A stretch of DNA of 64,000 bases from Clavaria fumosa (GCA_951802425.1 OX637800.1:2294001-2358000), one strand, 5' to 3'; positions 1 through 11,464 are shown, counted from the first letter of the stretch. A program made the numbers and translations. Notes: generated by a model from the letters alone, not told the origin.

Positions 1-1
1 G

Positions 2-1150
2 CCGGACCAAACAAAACGACGCACCCCCTTACACCCACACTCGATTCCGTTACAACCGTGGCATACCATTACCTGGGACATGATTGGGCCACTGCCAAAA
101 TCTGCAACCCACGACTGTATCTTGGTGATATGTGACAAGATGACCAAAATGACCCTGCTGGAAGCCACGGACACTAAATTTACAGCTCTGGGAGCCGCCA
201 AGATCTTGCGCGACCGAGTTCTCCAGAGCCACAGAGTCCCTTGCAAAGTCATCAGTGACCGGGGTTCCCAATTCGTCTCAAACTTCATGGAAGAATTCTA
301 TAAGATCGTTGGTATAAAAGGTAATCCTAGCACTGCCTACCACCCACAAACTGACAGCCAAACCGAAAGAATGAACCAAGAAATTGAGGTGTATCTATGC
401 GCCTATGTGGACTTCATGCAGCATGATTGGTCTGAATGGTTAGCCACGGCAGAGTTCGCCCTAAATAACCGACAACATTCCTCTACAAAATTCTCACCTT
501 TCTTCCTCAACTATGGACTCCACCCTAGAATGGGAAATATCAGCATACCGGTTACTATGCATGCCCCGGAAGCTTCGGATTTCGCTAAGAAACTACAGAA
601 GTCACGCGAAAAAGCAAGGGAAGCTATGGAGAAGGCAGCCCAATATATGAAAACTGCCTACAATAAACACAAAAATACTAAAACACTGGAGTACAAGAAG
701 GGAAACCTGGTCTGGCTGGACTCCGAGAACCTAAACACAGAACGGCCTTCGGAGAAGCTCGCAGACAAAAGGGTGGGACCCTTCGCAATAATCGAGAAGG
801 TCGGGGCCTCCGCCTATCGCCTGGATCTACCCCCAACTTGGAAGATTCACCCAGTATTTAATGAGGTGTTACTCACACCATACATAGAAGGATGGTTTCC
901 AAATCAAGAACCAGACAAACGCCCGCCGCCGGAACTCATCGACGAACACCTACAGTACAACGTGGAAGAAGTCCTAAAGAGCCGCAAACGCAGATGCAAA
1001 ATACAATACCTTGTCAAATGGACCAGCTATCCCCACAAGGACAACACGTGGGAACCGAAGACGAACCTGAAAGATGCCGCGGACGCAATCGCAGACTTCC
1101 ACCGCAAGAACCCGCAAGCAGCACAGGCCTTATCTGTCAGGTTCGCGTAA
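2..1150 (+). CDS. Gypsy pol, integrase core and chromodomain (5' partial)
   Basis: Reading is open from base 2, so the protein continues from outside the window; the first in-frame ATG (80) is internal. The product would splice element cDNA into chromatin in the nucleus. Visible parts are the integrase core with the first catalytic Asp in TWDMIGPL, the second in SDRGSQF and the Glu in NQEIE, then a basic GPF-type region, then a C-terminal chromodomain (about residues 320-370, with YLVKWTSYP and NTWEPKTNL). The usual DGQTER signature reads DSQTER. The frame is intact to the stop at 1150. It is very similar to the end of the element B pol, but with many substitutions, so A is not a recent copy of B. 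Confidence 0.93.
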   Translation, partial: PDQTKRRTPLHPHSIPLQPWHTITWDMIGPLPKSATHDCILVICDKMTKMTLLEATDTKFTALGAAKILRDRVLQSHRVPCKVISDRGSQFVSNFMEEFYKIVGIKGNPSTAYHPQTDSQTERMNQEIEVYLCAYVDFMQHDWSEWLATAEFALNNRQHSSTKFSPFFLNYGLHPRMGNISIPVTMHAPEASDFAKKLQKSREKAREAMEKAAQYMKTAYNKHKNTKTLEYKKGNLVWLDSENLNTERPSEKLADKRVGPFAIIEKVGASAYRLDLPPTWKIHPVFNEVLLTPYIEGWFPNQEPDKRPPPELIDEHLQYNVEEVLKSRKRRCKIQYLVKWTSYPHKDNTWEPKTNLKDAADAIADFHRKNPQAAQALSVRFA

Positions 1151-1199
1151 TACTCCCATGACCCCACAACCCTGCAAGAAGAAAAAGACATATAAAAAC

Positions 1200-1957
1200 A
1201 CCCCATACCACACGACCCATCCGATCAAACCCCCTTATCTCCCCACCATTCCAGCCGACCGCACCCCCTTAACCCCACGTCATGGTACTCCAGGATACGC
1301 CCGCCGCGCCGCCGGATGGCCGTGCAACCTACCGCGACCACCACCCCCTGAGACTACTCGGCGGTACATACCAGAGGTGCCACCGCCCACGCTTGAAGGC
1401 CCGCCTTCGTCCCCTGGAACCACTGCCTGTATGCGGTCCGCATCCCCTTAGCGCACCGAACCATGGGATTTGACCCTCCCCCCTTGATGTCAGACGACCC
1501 CCCTGCGCGCATACCGCAATTTCGATGTAACTGAGAGATACTCGAACCAGAAGACGAGGTGTGGCTGCGCCGTTTCACCGAACGCCTCAGCACGAGCCTC
1601 AGCCGAGCCATGTGGCAGGAGATGCGAGGCCTCGAGTTCGACCAACAACGATGGATCTTGCATGCCTCACCAGTCCTCGGTGAGATCTGGGTTAACTGCC
1701 GAAGCGCTAGGATCCGACTCGAGATTCCCCTGCCCCCCGAACCTATCCTGCGCGAAGAATGGGCCATATACTACCGACGAGAAGGCCCGCCCTACATCAT
1801 ACCCGTCACAACCGACGTAAGGAACCCATGGATCGTACCTTCTGACAACTACGACCATCCACTCGTCCCCGACACTTGTGATACAAGCATCGACCCGCCA
1901 ACAGACGTCGCACCGCCGCCACCTGAAGCCGAACGCGAGGGCAGCCAAGAAGTCTGA
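1200..1957 (+). pseudogene. Broken ORF3 downstream of gypsy pol (element A)
   Basis: This corresponds to the intact 62563-63315 ORF of element B. Blocks such as YARRAAGWP, PPSSPGTTA, RIPQF, VWLRR and PLPPEPIL are recognisable, but they lie in different frames, and a TGA stands in the middle block near 1530. The best surviving piece is 1559-1957. I recognise no domain. Presence in two diverged copies shows that ORF3 is a standing part of this family rather than a chance ORF. Confidence 0.75.
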
Positions 1958-1994
1958 ATGGTCCGCCGAGATGTCGGATCACTGGAGGGGGACA

Positions 1995-2365
1995 TGTAAC
2001 AATTTCACACGTACGCTCCCCCTAACCGCACGACCCTCTGCTCCATGCCGTCACTGCCACCCTTGTACCTAACCATGCGGACTCCTCCCCACCCCATTCA
2101 CATCCCATGCAGACTCCTCCCCACCCCTTTCACATCCCATGCGGCGCCACCTCGCCCTTCCCTCGTACACCCCTCATGCCCACATGCTGCGCCCTCTTTA
2201 TCCTCGCCTATGCCCTGTACCCTATGTAGTATAAGTACAGGCCTTTTCTCTGTAGGTAACTCCTTAGGTCGTTACCTCTCCTCCAATATCAGTCTCCTGC
2301 TCCCATTTGGCCAAGCTCCTCTAAGCTTCCTCGAATATACCAGAGTCAGCAACTACTTTGTGACA
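1995..2365 (+). repeat. 3' LTR of element A (371 bp)
   Basis: It starts TGTAACAATTTCAC and ends TTTGTGACA, directly after a purine tract (GGAGGGGGACA). It contains a TATA-like AGTATAAGTA near 2229 and a GGTCGTTACC motif that matches the self-priming motif of the element B LTR. Confidence 0.85.
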
Positions 2366-3045
2366 GTTAGCAGGTCAGTGTTTTTCTTCAGGGCAATGTT
2401 GGCAATGTCTCCCTCCATCTCTGCTTTGTAGGGTTTGAGACAACAGATCATGCAGTGAATTCGGTCTGATGTGATGTGGCAGAATTTCGAAACCAGCAGT
2501 GGGTAATGTTCATCTAGTTTGGCTGGGACCCGTGGTGGGGGGAAAGAAGACGGAGTGTAGAGCCATGCTCTTGCCCTTGTTTGTTGTTGTGGTTGGGTTG
2601 CTGATCCTGGAGGGTTTTGTAGATTGGGTAATCGTGCATGTGTGCCATCATTGGCTGTAGAGGCCATGTATCTGCTGATAGTCCATATGGATTGGTCATC
2701 CATGTCCTCCAGCCATTGTGTCCAGTGTTCCTGTTTGGTCATTCTAATCAGTTGTGAATACTTGTTCCTTTCTTTATGTGCTTCCTCATGTATCAGGTGG
2801 GTGGGGGAAAGCCACAGTGTGTAGGATCACCAGTTGAGCTTTTGTAGAGTGGTGCAGGTCTCGGATAGGTCCTTGGTCCACCATCTTTTGGTGAATGGGC
2901 AGGCAGGGCTTGACCAGCAGCACTGTTTCCATCGTTGCTTTTCATAGGGCATTCTTTAGGTGAGTTGCATGTCAGTTGACACCTTACATGGCAGCGGTCT
3001 CATTTGTAGGGCCACATTCAGAGACATCCTAAACTTTTCCCAGTC
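2366..3045 (-). pseudogene. LINE linker before reverse transcriptase
   Basis: The best piece, 2353-2742, has HWTQWLEDMDDQSIW, the region that usually precedes the reverse transcriptase in fungal Tad-like LINEs, and LDEHYPLLVSKFC further on. No catalytic YADD-type motif is reached, because the element ends at the LTR of element A. Confidence 0.6.
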
Positions 3046-3049
3046 AGTG

Positions 3050-3912
3050 GCTCTCCAGTTGCATTTTCTGACCGTTCACGCTGTAAGGGTGGGTATTTCT
3101 ATGGTAGTAAGTATTGGGAGGTGGTCAGCCTTGGGTGGTGCTTTCTCCAGGGCAGTGTTGCACAGTGTTACTGAGTTGGCTAGTGTGCTCAATATGAATA
3201 CATTGTCTGGCCTGGTCCAGGTCCTGGTGGTCAACAGTTGTAGCATGGGGATTCCCTTCAGTAGCACCATTTCCAAGTCTGCGATTAGGCCGAGTAGTGG
3301 TTGCGCTAAGTCCAGTGCTTGCATCATGAACAGGTGTGCGTTCGCTTCGTCTTCCCAAATGGGGTGGTGTCAGTTAAAGTCCCCCAGGAGGAGGTTATGG
3401 ACAGGGAGGGCTGGTGGGGCGGTAGGTCGGGTGTCGTTCTCGTTGCTTTCAGCATAGCCGTCGGTGTTGGTGCTGTTGATCCAGTCGTTGATAGCTCAGA
3501 TTGTTCTAGAGTGGTCACAGTTGATATAGACATTGAAGAGTTGAAAGGTGCCGAAGTTGCCCCAGAGCTGTATGCTGGTGGCATCTGGTGAGTTGATCAT
3601 GAGGTCCATCCATCTGGCTGTGTCTATTCTGGGGCTGATGAGTGTCACTGCTCTGGTAGGGCTGTCTGGGTTAGTGTTAGTGCTGGTATTCAGATGGTGG
3701 TTGTTGTTATGGGAGGGCGGGAGGATGGCACACCATCCATTGGGGGCACATGTTCTATTCAGAAAGTCGATATGGGGTTCTTGTATGAGGCAAAGGTCAA
3801 AGTGGTCCGGATTGAGGTTGTTTATGAGGTGGAGCATATTATCTAAGGACTTGCAACAGTTTTGCTGCCAGATTCTCAGTTGTGGTTCATCAGGGAACCC
3901 AAAACTTTCTTG
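3050..3912 (-). pseudogene. LINE endonuclease (EEP fold), broken
   Basis: Two in-register blocks are visible. The N-terminal one (3496-3837) has the metal-binding CLIQEPHIDFL motif and later FNVYINCDHSR. The C-terminal one (3076-3327) has FMMQALDLAQPL and ends in DHLPILTT. These belong to the apurinic-type endonuclease that nicks target DNA for LINE insertion. The middle part and the frame are lost. Confidence 0.72.
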
Positions 3913-4103
3913 ACAATTTGAACCTACTTACATGTCTTGATTGCACTTGATTGGTCTTGATTTGTTTCTTGACTGTCTTGAATTCTCAAGTCAAGACAGA
4001 TCAAGACAAAAGGTTCTTGATTAAGTAGGTCCATTTTCTTGATTTGTCTTGACCTGCTTGATTTTGCAGTCAAGACTATCAAGACAAAATCAAGACAATT
4101 TGA
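3913..4103. repeat. AT-rich palindromic insertion with 9-bp direct repeats
   Basis: A 173-bp core built from repeated TCTTGA/TCAAGA words lies between two copies of ACAATTTGA (3913-3921 and 4095-4103). The core has a near-perfect internal inverted repeat around the EcoRI-like GAATTC at its centre and a second arm pair (ACCTACTTA and TAAGTAGGT). It sits between ORF1 and the endonuclease of the LINE. A MITE with a 9-bp TSD is the best reading, but clear terminal inverted repeats are missing. Confidence 0.45.
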
Positions 4104-4109
4104 GGCTTC

Positions 4110-5890
4110 CTGATGCTTGGGTTTGTGAGTTGTCTTCAACAGACATTGGGGCTGTTGTTGTTGCTGGCATTGTCTGCTGGACTGTTCACAGAGTGGGCAG
4201 TGGTGGTGGTGGTGGCAGGGGGGGTGTTTGCATTCGCTGGGTTGGGTTGGCCTGGAGGTCGGCTATCATTGTTTGAGGGTCCAGCTATGGAGTCATCTGT
4301 TGATGTGCGTGCCGTGACTCGAGGTGGTGGTAGTGGGGGTGTGTCAGTCATTTCTATCGTCGCTGTCATCGGGTTGGGGCAGTTACTTACCCATTGGTTG
4401 AGCCTGGTTTGTGTCCCAGGTGTCTTGCATCTTGTGTTGATGGCTATGCCTCCTGCCATTCATCTGGTGTCCACCCTACCCTTACCTTTGTCTCTTTGGG
4501 CCCATCCACCATCCCTTTGGGGGGGTTGGAATGTCGATCTGTATTGTTGGGTGGTTTGTTTGTCCTGAGAGGGGCGGGGGTGGGGTGAGTGTCATGATGT
4601 TGTGAGGGTGCTGGGTGTGTAGGATATCTTCTCTCCATTGTCATATTCTGGGTGGGCGTTGGTTATGTTTTGTCTTTTGGTTGAGCTAGCTCCCAGGTGG
4701 TCAGGTTGTCAATGATGGGGTAATACCTATACTTATTTTCTGGGAAGTGTCAGTTGATCTTTTCACATTCCATTCTGAAATCGGGCAGTTTCTGTCACTG
4801 GCCATGTGTCCCTCTTTCTTGCAGTGAGTGCAAAATTGCCTGGGGTCCTCCATCAGACATTCTGTTGTCCTGTGGATCTGTCCCATATGGTGCATGTGTC
4901 ATGGATTTGGGGGCAATTTGCTGCCATGTGTCTGTGGCATACCCCTGGCACTTGAGGCATTGTCTTGCTTCTTGAATGTCTTAGCAGCTGAACACTTTCT
5001 TTCCCTTGATGATGAGACCCTCCCTGAGAGCCTTGTTGGCCTGTTTCACCATTCTGAAGGTCAATAGGACGAAAGCGATACACTGGTTGGGGTCCATTTC
5101 TTTGGGTCCTTCAGATATCTTGCTTCCAATATCGCTCCTGCAGGGAGCTCATTGATGATCTTGATTGTCATGCTGCCAGAGTTAGGGTCAAACGAGACCA
5201 GTATGTACTCACATATTACACTGTATCCCTGCACCCTGACTCTCACTGGTGTTCCATAGTGGTTGGTGAAGGCTTTCCTGACGTCATCCCTCTGCAGCCA
5301 TTCTGCCACTGCTTCATTAGTCATAAGGTATAGAATTTGGCCATGTACCAGCTTCTGTGCTCCTGTGAATAGTTGGTCAATGGGGGGGGGGGGCATCCAG
5401 GGACTATGTCTCCCATCAAGTTGATCGCGGCATTGGCTTTCTGTACTAGCACTTTCTCTGTGAGTGTTTTGTCAGTTTGAGCGATGGTGTCGTCTGCTGG
5501 TGCTTCCCTTTCAATGATTATTTGTCAGAGTCAGCCTTGCAATCGAGTGAGGACTTCTTCATGCCCTGGGGTCAGGGCAGTGCATACCATGGTGGTGTAA
5601 GAGCTCGGAGGGGACTGGCCTTCGGTTCTGGTCACAGTCGTAGACTTGAGCGTTGCTGCCTTGGGGTTGGTCCTCCATCATGTTCGCATCTTCTGTGTCC
5701 TGTTGTTGTGATGTGTTGCGGGCTGCAGTCTCAGTAGTTTATGCAAGGTTGTTGACTGTCATGTCAAGGCGTTGCCGTAGGTCCTGTAATGCGTGCGATT
5801 TCTCCCTTATCTCGTTTGTGGTGGTGGTGTTGGCCTGTGTGTCAGTTTGAATCTGGGTGGCAGTGTGTCTGATTTTGTCTGTGACCTGAT
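4110..5890 (-). pseudogene. LINE ORF1, gag-like, zinc-knuckle remnants
   Basis: ORF1 of such LINEs binds the element RNA. The likely start is an ATG near 5903 on the minus strand, followed by a coiled-coil-like Gln/Thr-rich stretch with several stops. The best conserved block (5061-5396, about 110 codons) contains TNHYGTPVRVRVQGYSV. Cys/His clusters follow (CTHCKKEGHMASDRNC near 4830 and a CLKCQGY block near 4960), then a Pro-rich tail. The frame is broken at least five times. Confidence 0.7.
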
Positions 5891-5910
5891 TGAGTTTCTC
5901 CATGGCAGGT

Positions 5911-6073
5911 TGTTATTAGAATCTGGTTGTCGGTGTGCTGATCAGTGAGGATCCTATCAAAGGATGACAACAGTGACAATGAGCGAAGTCGAGTCAGTAG
6001 CGGTAGTGGTAGTCCGGGGCACAAAACTGGATAACCAGATGGGTATCTACTACATCTGGTGAGCTACTTATAC
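5911..6073 (-). repeat. Fragment of the gag-only element LTR
   Basis: Nearly identical to 40074-40235, the 5' LTR of the small gag-only element, including TGTTATTAGAATCTGG at the left end and the shared block ending GAGCTACTTATA. It is cut on the right where the MITE begins (6074) and abuts the LINE start on the left. Confidence 0.7.
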
Positions 6074-6239
6074 TTGGGGGGAGTGGGCCATCACAAGTGT
6101 GGCATGAACGAGTCCTTCATTACAAACCCCAGATCCACCAAGTTCAGAGACCCCAGATCCAACAAGTTCAGAGATGTATTGTTGAGCATACAGATGGCAT
6201 ACTTGGTCATACTGCACTTGTGATGGCCCACTCCCCCAA
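6074..6239. mobile_element. MITE with about 25-bp terminal inverted repeats
   Basis: The left end (6074-6099, TTGGGGGGAGTGGGCCATCA...) and right end (6215-6239, ...GATGGCCCACTCCCCCAA) are inverted copies with one indel in the G run. The 116-bp interior has no ORF and contains a 23-bp direct duplication (CCAGATCCA...CAAGTTCAGAGA twice). I could not fix a TSD. Confidence 0.75.
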
Positions 6240-6289
6240 TTTATCCTCTGGCATGGAGTTCTCTTGTGAGCAGAGAGTATTTTCAGATA

Positions 6290-6515
6290 CAAGTAAAGTG
6301 TATAGGAAATGTCAGATAAGGCATATCACATTTTCATCTTGGCATATTAATTTTTTTATACACAAGTACAGTATATAGGAAAGAGCTGATAGGGCATATC
6401 TAGGGCATATTCACTTTTGCTTCTTCTTGTGTAGACATAAACAATTCAGATACAAGTGCAGCATACAGGAAACAGTTAATAGGTCATATCACTTTTGCTT
6501 CTTCTTGTGTACAGG
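6290..6515. repeat. Imperfect tandem repeat downstream of dioxygenase gene
   Basis: Three diverged units of about 75-100 bp share ATACAAGT, AGTATATAGGAAA, GGCATATC and TTTTGCTTCTTCTTGTGTA. The last unit runs into the 3' end of the minus-strand dioxygenase gene, so its final codons derive from the repeat. Confidence 0.6.
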
Positions 6516-8253
6516 CCTTTGTTCCGAGATAGATGGCCAGAAACCAGAGAAGGTGTCATTCCTCCATCCAGGTGCTTGCCCACACAGTCTCTTCAGGGCT
6601 GATTTCTGAGAAAAGAGGACATGTCCAATCCTCCCTGGAACTATGCCATATTTATTGACATGTCCAACAGGCTTCCAATCCCCAACTGCATGATATAAAT
6701 CACCAGCAGGGAAAATAAAAATGTCCCCTGGTCTATAACTGAACTTGAGGTCCAAGTCAGTGAAGTAAAGGTCACCTCCACTGTATTGCCCCACATTGAA
6801 AATGGCTGTTGGCCCTCCATCCTTCTTATCTTGGTGGGGTTTCACTTGAAGTTTATAGACAATGGCCCGACCCAACCATGGACCTGGATATTCTGGTAGC
6901 CAGACTCCTACAGCAAAAGCTTCTTTGTATGTGGTGTGTTCCTTTGGAAAAGCAACTGCAAAATATGCATCCAGAAAAATGGCTACATCTGCTGTGGCCC
7001 TGAAATAGTAGTTCACAGCCAGAGCTGAGTAAGAGCCTTTGCACATGTCATTTGAAGGAATAAGTGCAAACTTGTTGCCTTTTCTTCCTTGCTCAAACCA
7101 GGCATGCACTAAATGAGTCACACCACAGCGCTCATATGACAGAAAAGTGTTGGATTGCTCCACTCCAGGATGAGATGTTTCAGGAGATTCCTCTATGTCC
7201 CCCCTTGCCTGCTGAAACTTGGTGAAGGCCTTTGAGACATGTTTGAAGGCTACAAAAGGCTGGTTTTCTTCTCTCATATCCCTCTCATCTCCATTGTCTT
7301 CTGCACTACCATCCCCCTCATCTTCCTCTTCCTCATCCTCATCCTCATCCCCTTCATCCCTCTCATTTCCCTCTTTATCTCCTCTATCCCTCTCATCCTC
7401 TTCACTTGACAGAGGAGTCAATTCACTCTCATGTGTGTACACTGGTGAATCAACAACAGCCATGTCAATGTCCAACTCCATCTCATTTACTTCACAACTC
7501 TTCTCAGCCTTATATTCCATTACTTCCTCCTCCTCATGCCTAACATCCCTCTTATGGGCTACTGGCCTCAAAATAGTGTGCAGCAACTGAGTTGCAGCTT
7601 GCACCTGGTTTTGAAGCTTCTCCTGTATATGAAAGTCAGAAAGATCTCAATCATAACACTAAGGCCAAATCTCTTCACTTTACCCAAGCTCTCTGCTGTG
7701 GCAACATCAATAGCCCTCCTTCCAACAGCAGAGTTCCTCCCTGTAAAGTATACAGTATACTCCTAAAACTCAACATTAACCAAAAAGTAAATAATATGTT
7801 ATGAATGGACTTACTTGCCCCTTTTCAGATGGTTGGTCCTGGATTGCTCAATTGTCAATAAAGGTACATTGATAATTATGAAGGGGAACTTACCTCCAAG
7901 ATATGGTCTGAAAAAGCAGCTATAAGCAGTTTTCCTTCCTCATCATACCATCTGCCTGAGCATGCATCAGATGGCCATGAACCCATTTCAGCTATCTTCT
8001 GTTCAGCCAACTTTATGTCTTTTTTGGTGTTCCTAGGCCTCTGGGATAATGCATCCAGCAATGTGTCGATAAGACTGAATGATGGAGTGGATTGCTCCCA
8101 AGCAAGTGCCCTTCTCATGCAACTTTCTGCCCAGCAAGTACATTCCACTCTTTCTCCACATCTCTGCGCAAGCGGCTCTGCTCTCAAAGAAAGTTGGGCC
8201 AGAGTTGGGGGAGGGACAGGGGCATCCTGGGGCCGGGGACGTTTAGTAGGCAT
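6489..8253 (-). CDS. TET/JBP-like 2OG-Fe(II) dioxygenase gene, four exons
   Basis: Exons on the minus strand are 8253-7894, 7838-7815, 7740-7684 and 7622-6489. Introns are GT-AG of 55, 74 and 61 nt, and the model keeps one frame for about 524 residues. An N-terminal region precedes a long acidic Glu/Asp stretch, then the catalytic double-stranded beta-helix. Visible are the HxD pair (PHQDKKDG), YSGGDLYFTDLDL, RPGDIFIFP, the distal His (DLYHAVGDW), and the basic PGRIGHVLF end. This pattern fits the fungal TET/JBP family, whose members oxidise 5-methylcytosine; that activity here is inference. Such genes are expanded in mushrooms and often lie near transposons. The exon 3 acceptor is uncertain (7762 is an alternative but breaks the frame). 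The start at 8253 is the first ATG after the low-complexity array. Confidence 0.75.
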
Positions 8254-8299
8254 TGAGCTGGGTGAGGGTGGTAAAGACTGTGGTGGTAGAGAGCAGGTG

Positions 8300-10075
8300 A
8301 ACAGGGAGCGGGCAGGGAGAGGGCAGTGACAAGGGGGCAGGCAGCAACAAGGGGGCAGGCAGCGACAAGGGGGCAGGCGGCGACGAGGGGGCAGGCGGCG
8401 AGCTGACAGGGAGGAGCGGGGAGCAGGCAGCAAGCAGGGAGCAGGCAGTGAGGAGTGGGGAGCAGGCGGTGACAAGGGGGCAGGGGACGAACAGGGAGCA
8501 GGCAATGAGGAGCAGGGAGCAGGCAATGAGATGTCAGCAAGCAGAAAGAAAGAATAAAAGAGAACATACCAGTCGCGGATGATGTTGACCATGATGACAA
8601 GCAGGCAGCGGAGTGGGCCATCGATAAGCGATAACCGATAAGGAAATACAGCTGTTTGCAAATGTTTGGAGGTGCGAGGAGCAGAGTGGGGAGCAGGCGG
8701 CGGGGAGCAGGGAGTGGGCAGCAACCAGGGATGAGGTGGCGAGGAGGGAGTAGGGGGTGAGCAGGGAGCAGGCGGCAAGTGGCGAGCGGGGGGTGAACAG
8801 GGAGCAGGCAAGGACGAGGGAGCAGGCGGCAAGGAGCGGGGAGCAGACAGCGAGGAGCGGGGAGCAGGCAGCGAGGAGCGGGGAGCCGGCGGCGAGGAGT
8901 GGGGAGCAGGCAGCGAGGAGTGGGGAGCCGGCGGCGAGGAGTGGGGAGCAGGCAGCGAGGGGCGGGCAGCAGGCGGCGAGCAGGGGGCAGGCGGCGAAGA
9001 GCAGGGAGCAGGCAGCAGGCGGCGATGAGCGGGGAGCAGGCAGCGAGTGGTGAGCAGGTGGTGAGCAGGGAGCAAGGGAGCAGGGGGCGAACAGGGAGCA
9101 GGCAGCAAGGAACGGGGAGCAGGCAGCGAGAAGCGAGGAGCAGGCAGCGAGCAGCAAGGAGCAGGTGGCAAGCAGTGAGGAGCAGGCGGTGAGCAGTGAG
9201 GAGCAGGTGGTGGGCGGCGAGGAGCAGGCGGCGAGCAGTGAGGAGCAGGCGGCGAGCGGGGGGGAACAGGCGGCAAGCAGCGAGCGGTGAGCGGGGGGCA
9301 AACAGCGAGTGGCGAGCGGGGGGTGAACAGCGAGCGGCAAGTGGGGGGCGAACAGCGAGTGGTGAGCAGGCGGCGAACAGCAAGTGGTGAGCAGGCGGCA
9401 AACAGCAAGTGGTGAGCAGGCGGCAAACAGCGAGTGGTGAGCAGGCGGCAAACAGCGAGTGGTGAGCAGGCGGCAAACAGCGAGTGGTGAGCAGGCGGCA
9501 AACAGCGAGTGGTGAGCAGGCGGCAAACAGCGAGTGGTGAGCAGGCGGCGAGCAGCGAGCAGCGAGCGGGGGGCGAACAGCGAGCAGGCAAGGACGAGGG
9601 AGCAGGCAGTGAGGAGCGGCGAGCAGGTGGTGAGCAGGGAGCAAGGGAGCAGGCAGCAAGCAGGGAGGAGCAAGCGGCGAGCAGCGAGCAGGGGCGAACA
9701 GAGCAGGCAGCGAGGAGTGGGGAGCAGGCAATGAGGAGCAGGGAGCAGGCAATAAGATGTCAGCAAGCAGAAAGAAAGAATAGAAGAGAACGTACCAGTC
9801 GCGGATGATGTGGACGACGATGACAAGCAGGCGGCGGAGTGGGCCATCGATAAGTGAGCAGGGGCGAACAGAGCAGGCAGTGAGGAGTGGGGAGCAGGCA
9901 ATGAGGAGCAGGGAGCAAGCAATGAGATGTCAGCAAGCAGAAAGAAAGAAGAGAAGAGAATGTACCAGTTGCGGATGATGTTGACGACAACGACAAGCAG
10001 GCAGCGGAGTGGGCCATTGATAGCGAAAGCGATAACAAAATACAGCTGTTTGAAAATGTTTGGAGTCTGTGTCAC
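8300..10075. repeat. GC-rich minisatellite with a triplicated 100-150-bp block
   Basis: Degenerate 14-35-bp units built on GAGCAGGCGGCGAGCAG fill most of the interval; 9370-9545 is a clean run of 27-bp units. A longer block (GATGTCAGCAAGCAGAAAG through GGAGTGGGCCATCGATA) recurs at about 8530-8675, 9758-9850 and 9926-10075. On the minus strand that block reads like an exon end plus donor (GACTG|GTATGTTC). All long frames here are artefacts of the repeat. Confidence 0.85.
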
Positions 10076-10132
10076 AATGCACTTTTGTTCACCTAAAAGT
10101 TTCAATCATTACTCAATCAATTCTGAAGATAT

Positions 10133-11464
10133 TGTCAGAACCCATCCATTTTTCCTCAACCTGACAACTCTATCACCACCCATGGACCTCCCGACATTCC
10201 CCTACCACCTCGCGAACCCCCCTACACTCTTCCAAAACCCGCTATCAACTTCTGAACACCTGTCGGGCCTCCATCATCTCCTCACGACACTCGCGACCAT
10301 ACTGCCATACTCGCGTCACCTCCCACCACCTCACCTTACACGTACCCATCATTGAACCCACTATTCGATGCTCAACACGCTCTTACACGACTCCTGCAGC
10401 GGCATGTGACTTGCCGCGCAGCACACCGGCGCTACTCATGTTACCAGCGTTACTCACGTGACACACCGCCCAAGGACTGTCCAAGGTCACCTGCCCCACC
10501 AGCGCCGTCCACGTGACCGCTCGCATGACCTCGTGACCTTAACGATGAAACGCACCACCAGCAGTCAAGCTGTGTATTCTTTCAAATTATGTTCTCCCCT
10601 CTTCTTCTCAGTCATCTATAACTGCGTTAGCCTTGGACCAAATACCTCTGCTCAGTTGTAGTTACATATATGGTTATTTAGTTAGGTCGCGACCCATGAC
10701 CGGTCATGTTCGCAACCTTACCTATGCTTAGTTTACCCCTCGCGACCTTAGTAGAACATGCACACGGTCACTCTACGACTAGTTATATATACCCCGTACT
10801 ACTATAGTCTTGTTGCCTGGTGCTCTCTGTACTTTCCCTTTCTCGTTATACTCTCTGTACGTACGTATATATAAGTCTCGCATGTACTTACTGTACTCCA
10901 GACTTGATATTGACACATTATTGGTTTAAGCTTGAGGCCCGACGCCTTCTGAGCTTTGAACCAAGCGCGATTGATAGTACTTGTCTCATTTGGTGACCAG
11001 ATCGCACCAAAACACGTTCTACTTCCCTTCTATTTCGTCCTCTGCGCTCGCGCGACTCGTTCCCCCGTCAGTTGGCAAAGTCATCGCATTCAACCGACCT
11101 ACTTATCAATATCATCGCAACCTCTCGCGACCTTCTCTATGTTGTCTATTTCCTTCATCTCATCTTTTTTCTCTTCTACGCTTCGTTGGTCGACTTCGCA
11201 ACCATCTCAGCATTACGTGTTTCTCCCATCTCGCCAATTTCTTTCCTTACACTTCGTTGGTCGATCTCGCAACCCCCTCAGCGACCTACCCTTTCTCCCC
11301 AATTCGTCTTTTTCACTCTTACACTTTGTCTATCGACTTCGCAACCTTCTGGGACCGAGTATTGTCGATTATACTCAACAGTTGTCTGGTCTTAGCGAGT
11401 TCTCAAGCTCGGTCACCAATCAATCGACTTCAATACTAGTTGCGAGACGGGACAGGTCCTAACA
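10133..11464 (+). repeat. Solo LTR, 1332 bp, TSD GATAT
   Basis: It starts TGTCAGAACCCATCC and ends GGACAGGTCCTAACA. GATAT flanks it on both sides (10128-10132 and 11465-11469). A core promoter (TTATATATACC) lies near 10786. No internal region remains, so this is an LTR left after recombination of a full element. The first 360 bp are also found at 56573-56624 plus 63702-64000, where another element interrupts them. Confidence 0.9.

Larger units (their letters stand above)
1..2365 (+). mobile_element. Ty3/gypsy chromovirus element A, 3' part
   Basis: The left edge of the window falls inside the integrase gene. In order there follow the end of pol with a chromodomain, remains of a third ORF, a polypurine tract (about 1984-1994) and a TG...CA LTR. 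The order and protein sequence match element B (56625-63696), so A is an older member of the same family. The LTR ends at 2365 against LINE sequence, which suggests that A inserted into the LINE. The 5' LTR and the left TSD lie outside the window. Confidence 0.93.
2366..5905 (-). mobile_element. Degenerate Tad-like LINE (non-LTR retrotransposon)
   Basis: On the minus strand the order is a gag-like ORF1 with Cys/His knuckles, an AP-type endonuclease, then the linker towards reverse transcriptase. All parts carry stops and frameshifts. The reverse transcriptase itself is cut off at 2366, where the LTR of gypsy element A begins. The 5' end abuts an LTR fragment at 5911. No intact frame longer than about 130 codons survives, so it is dead. 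Confidence 0.8.

Noticed and set aside
7876..9752. Minus-strand frames of about 520-570 codons rich in Leu, Pro, Ala, Ser and Cys
   Set aside because: They are translations of the GC-rich minisatellite; several frames are open at once. Only the last part (from the ATG at 8253) belongs to a gene.
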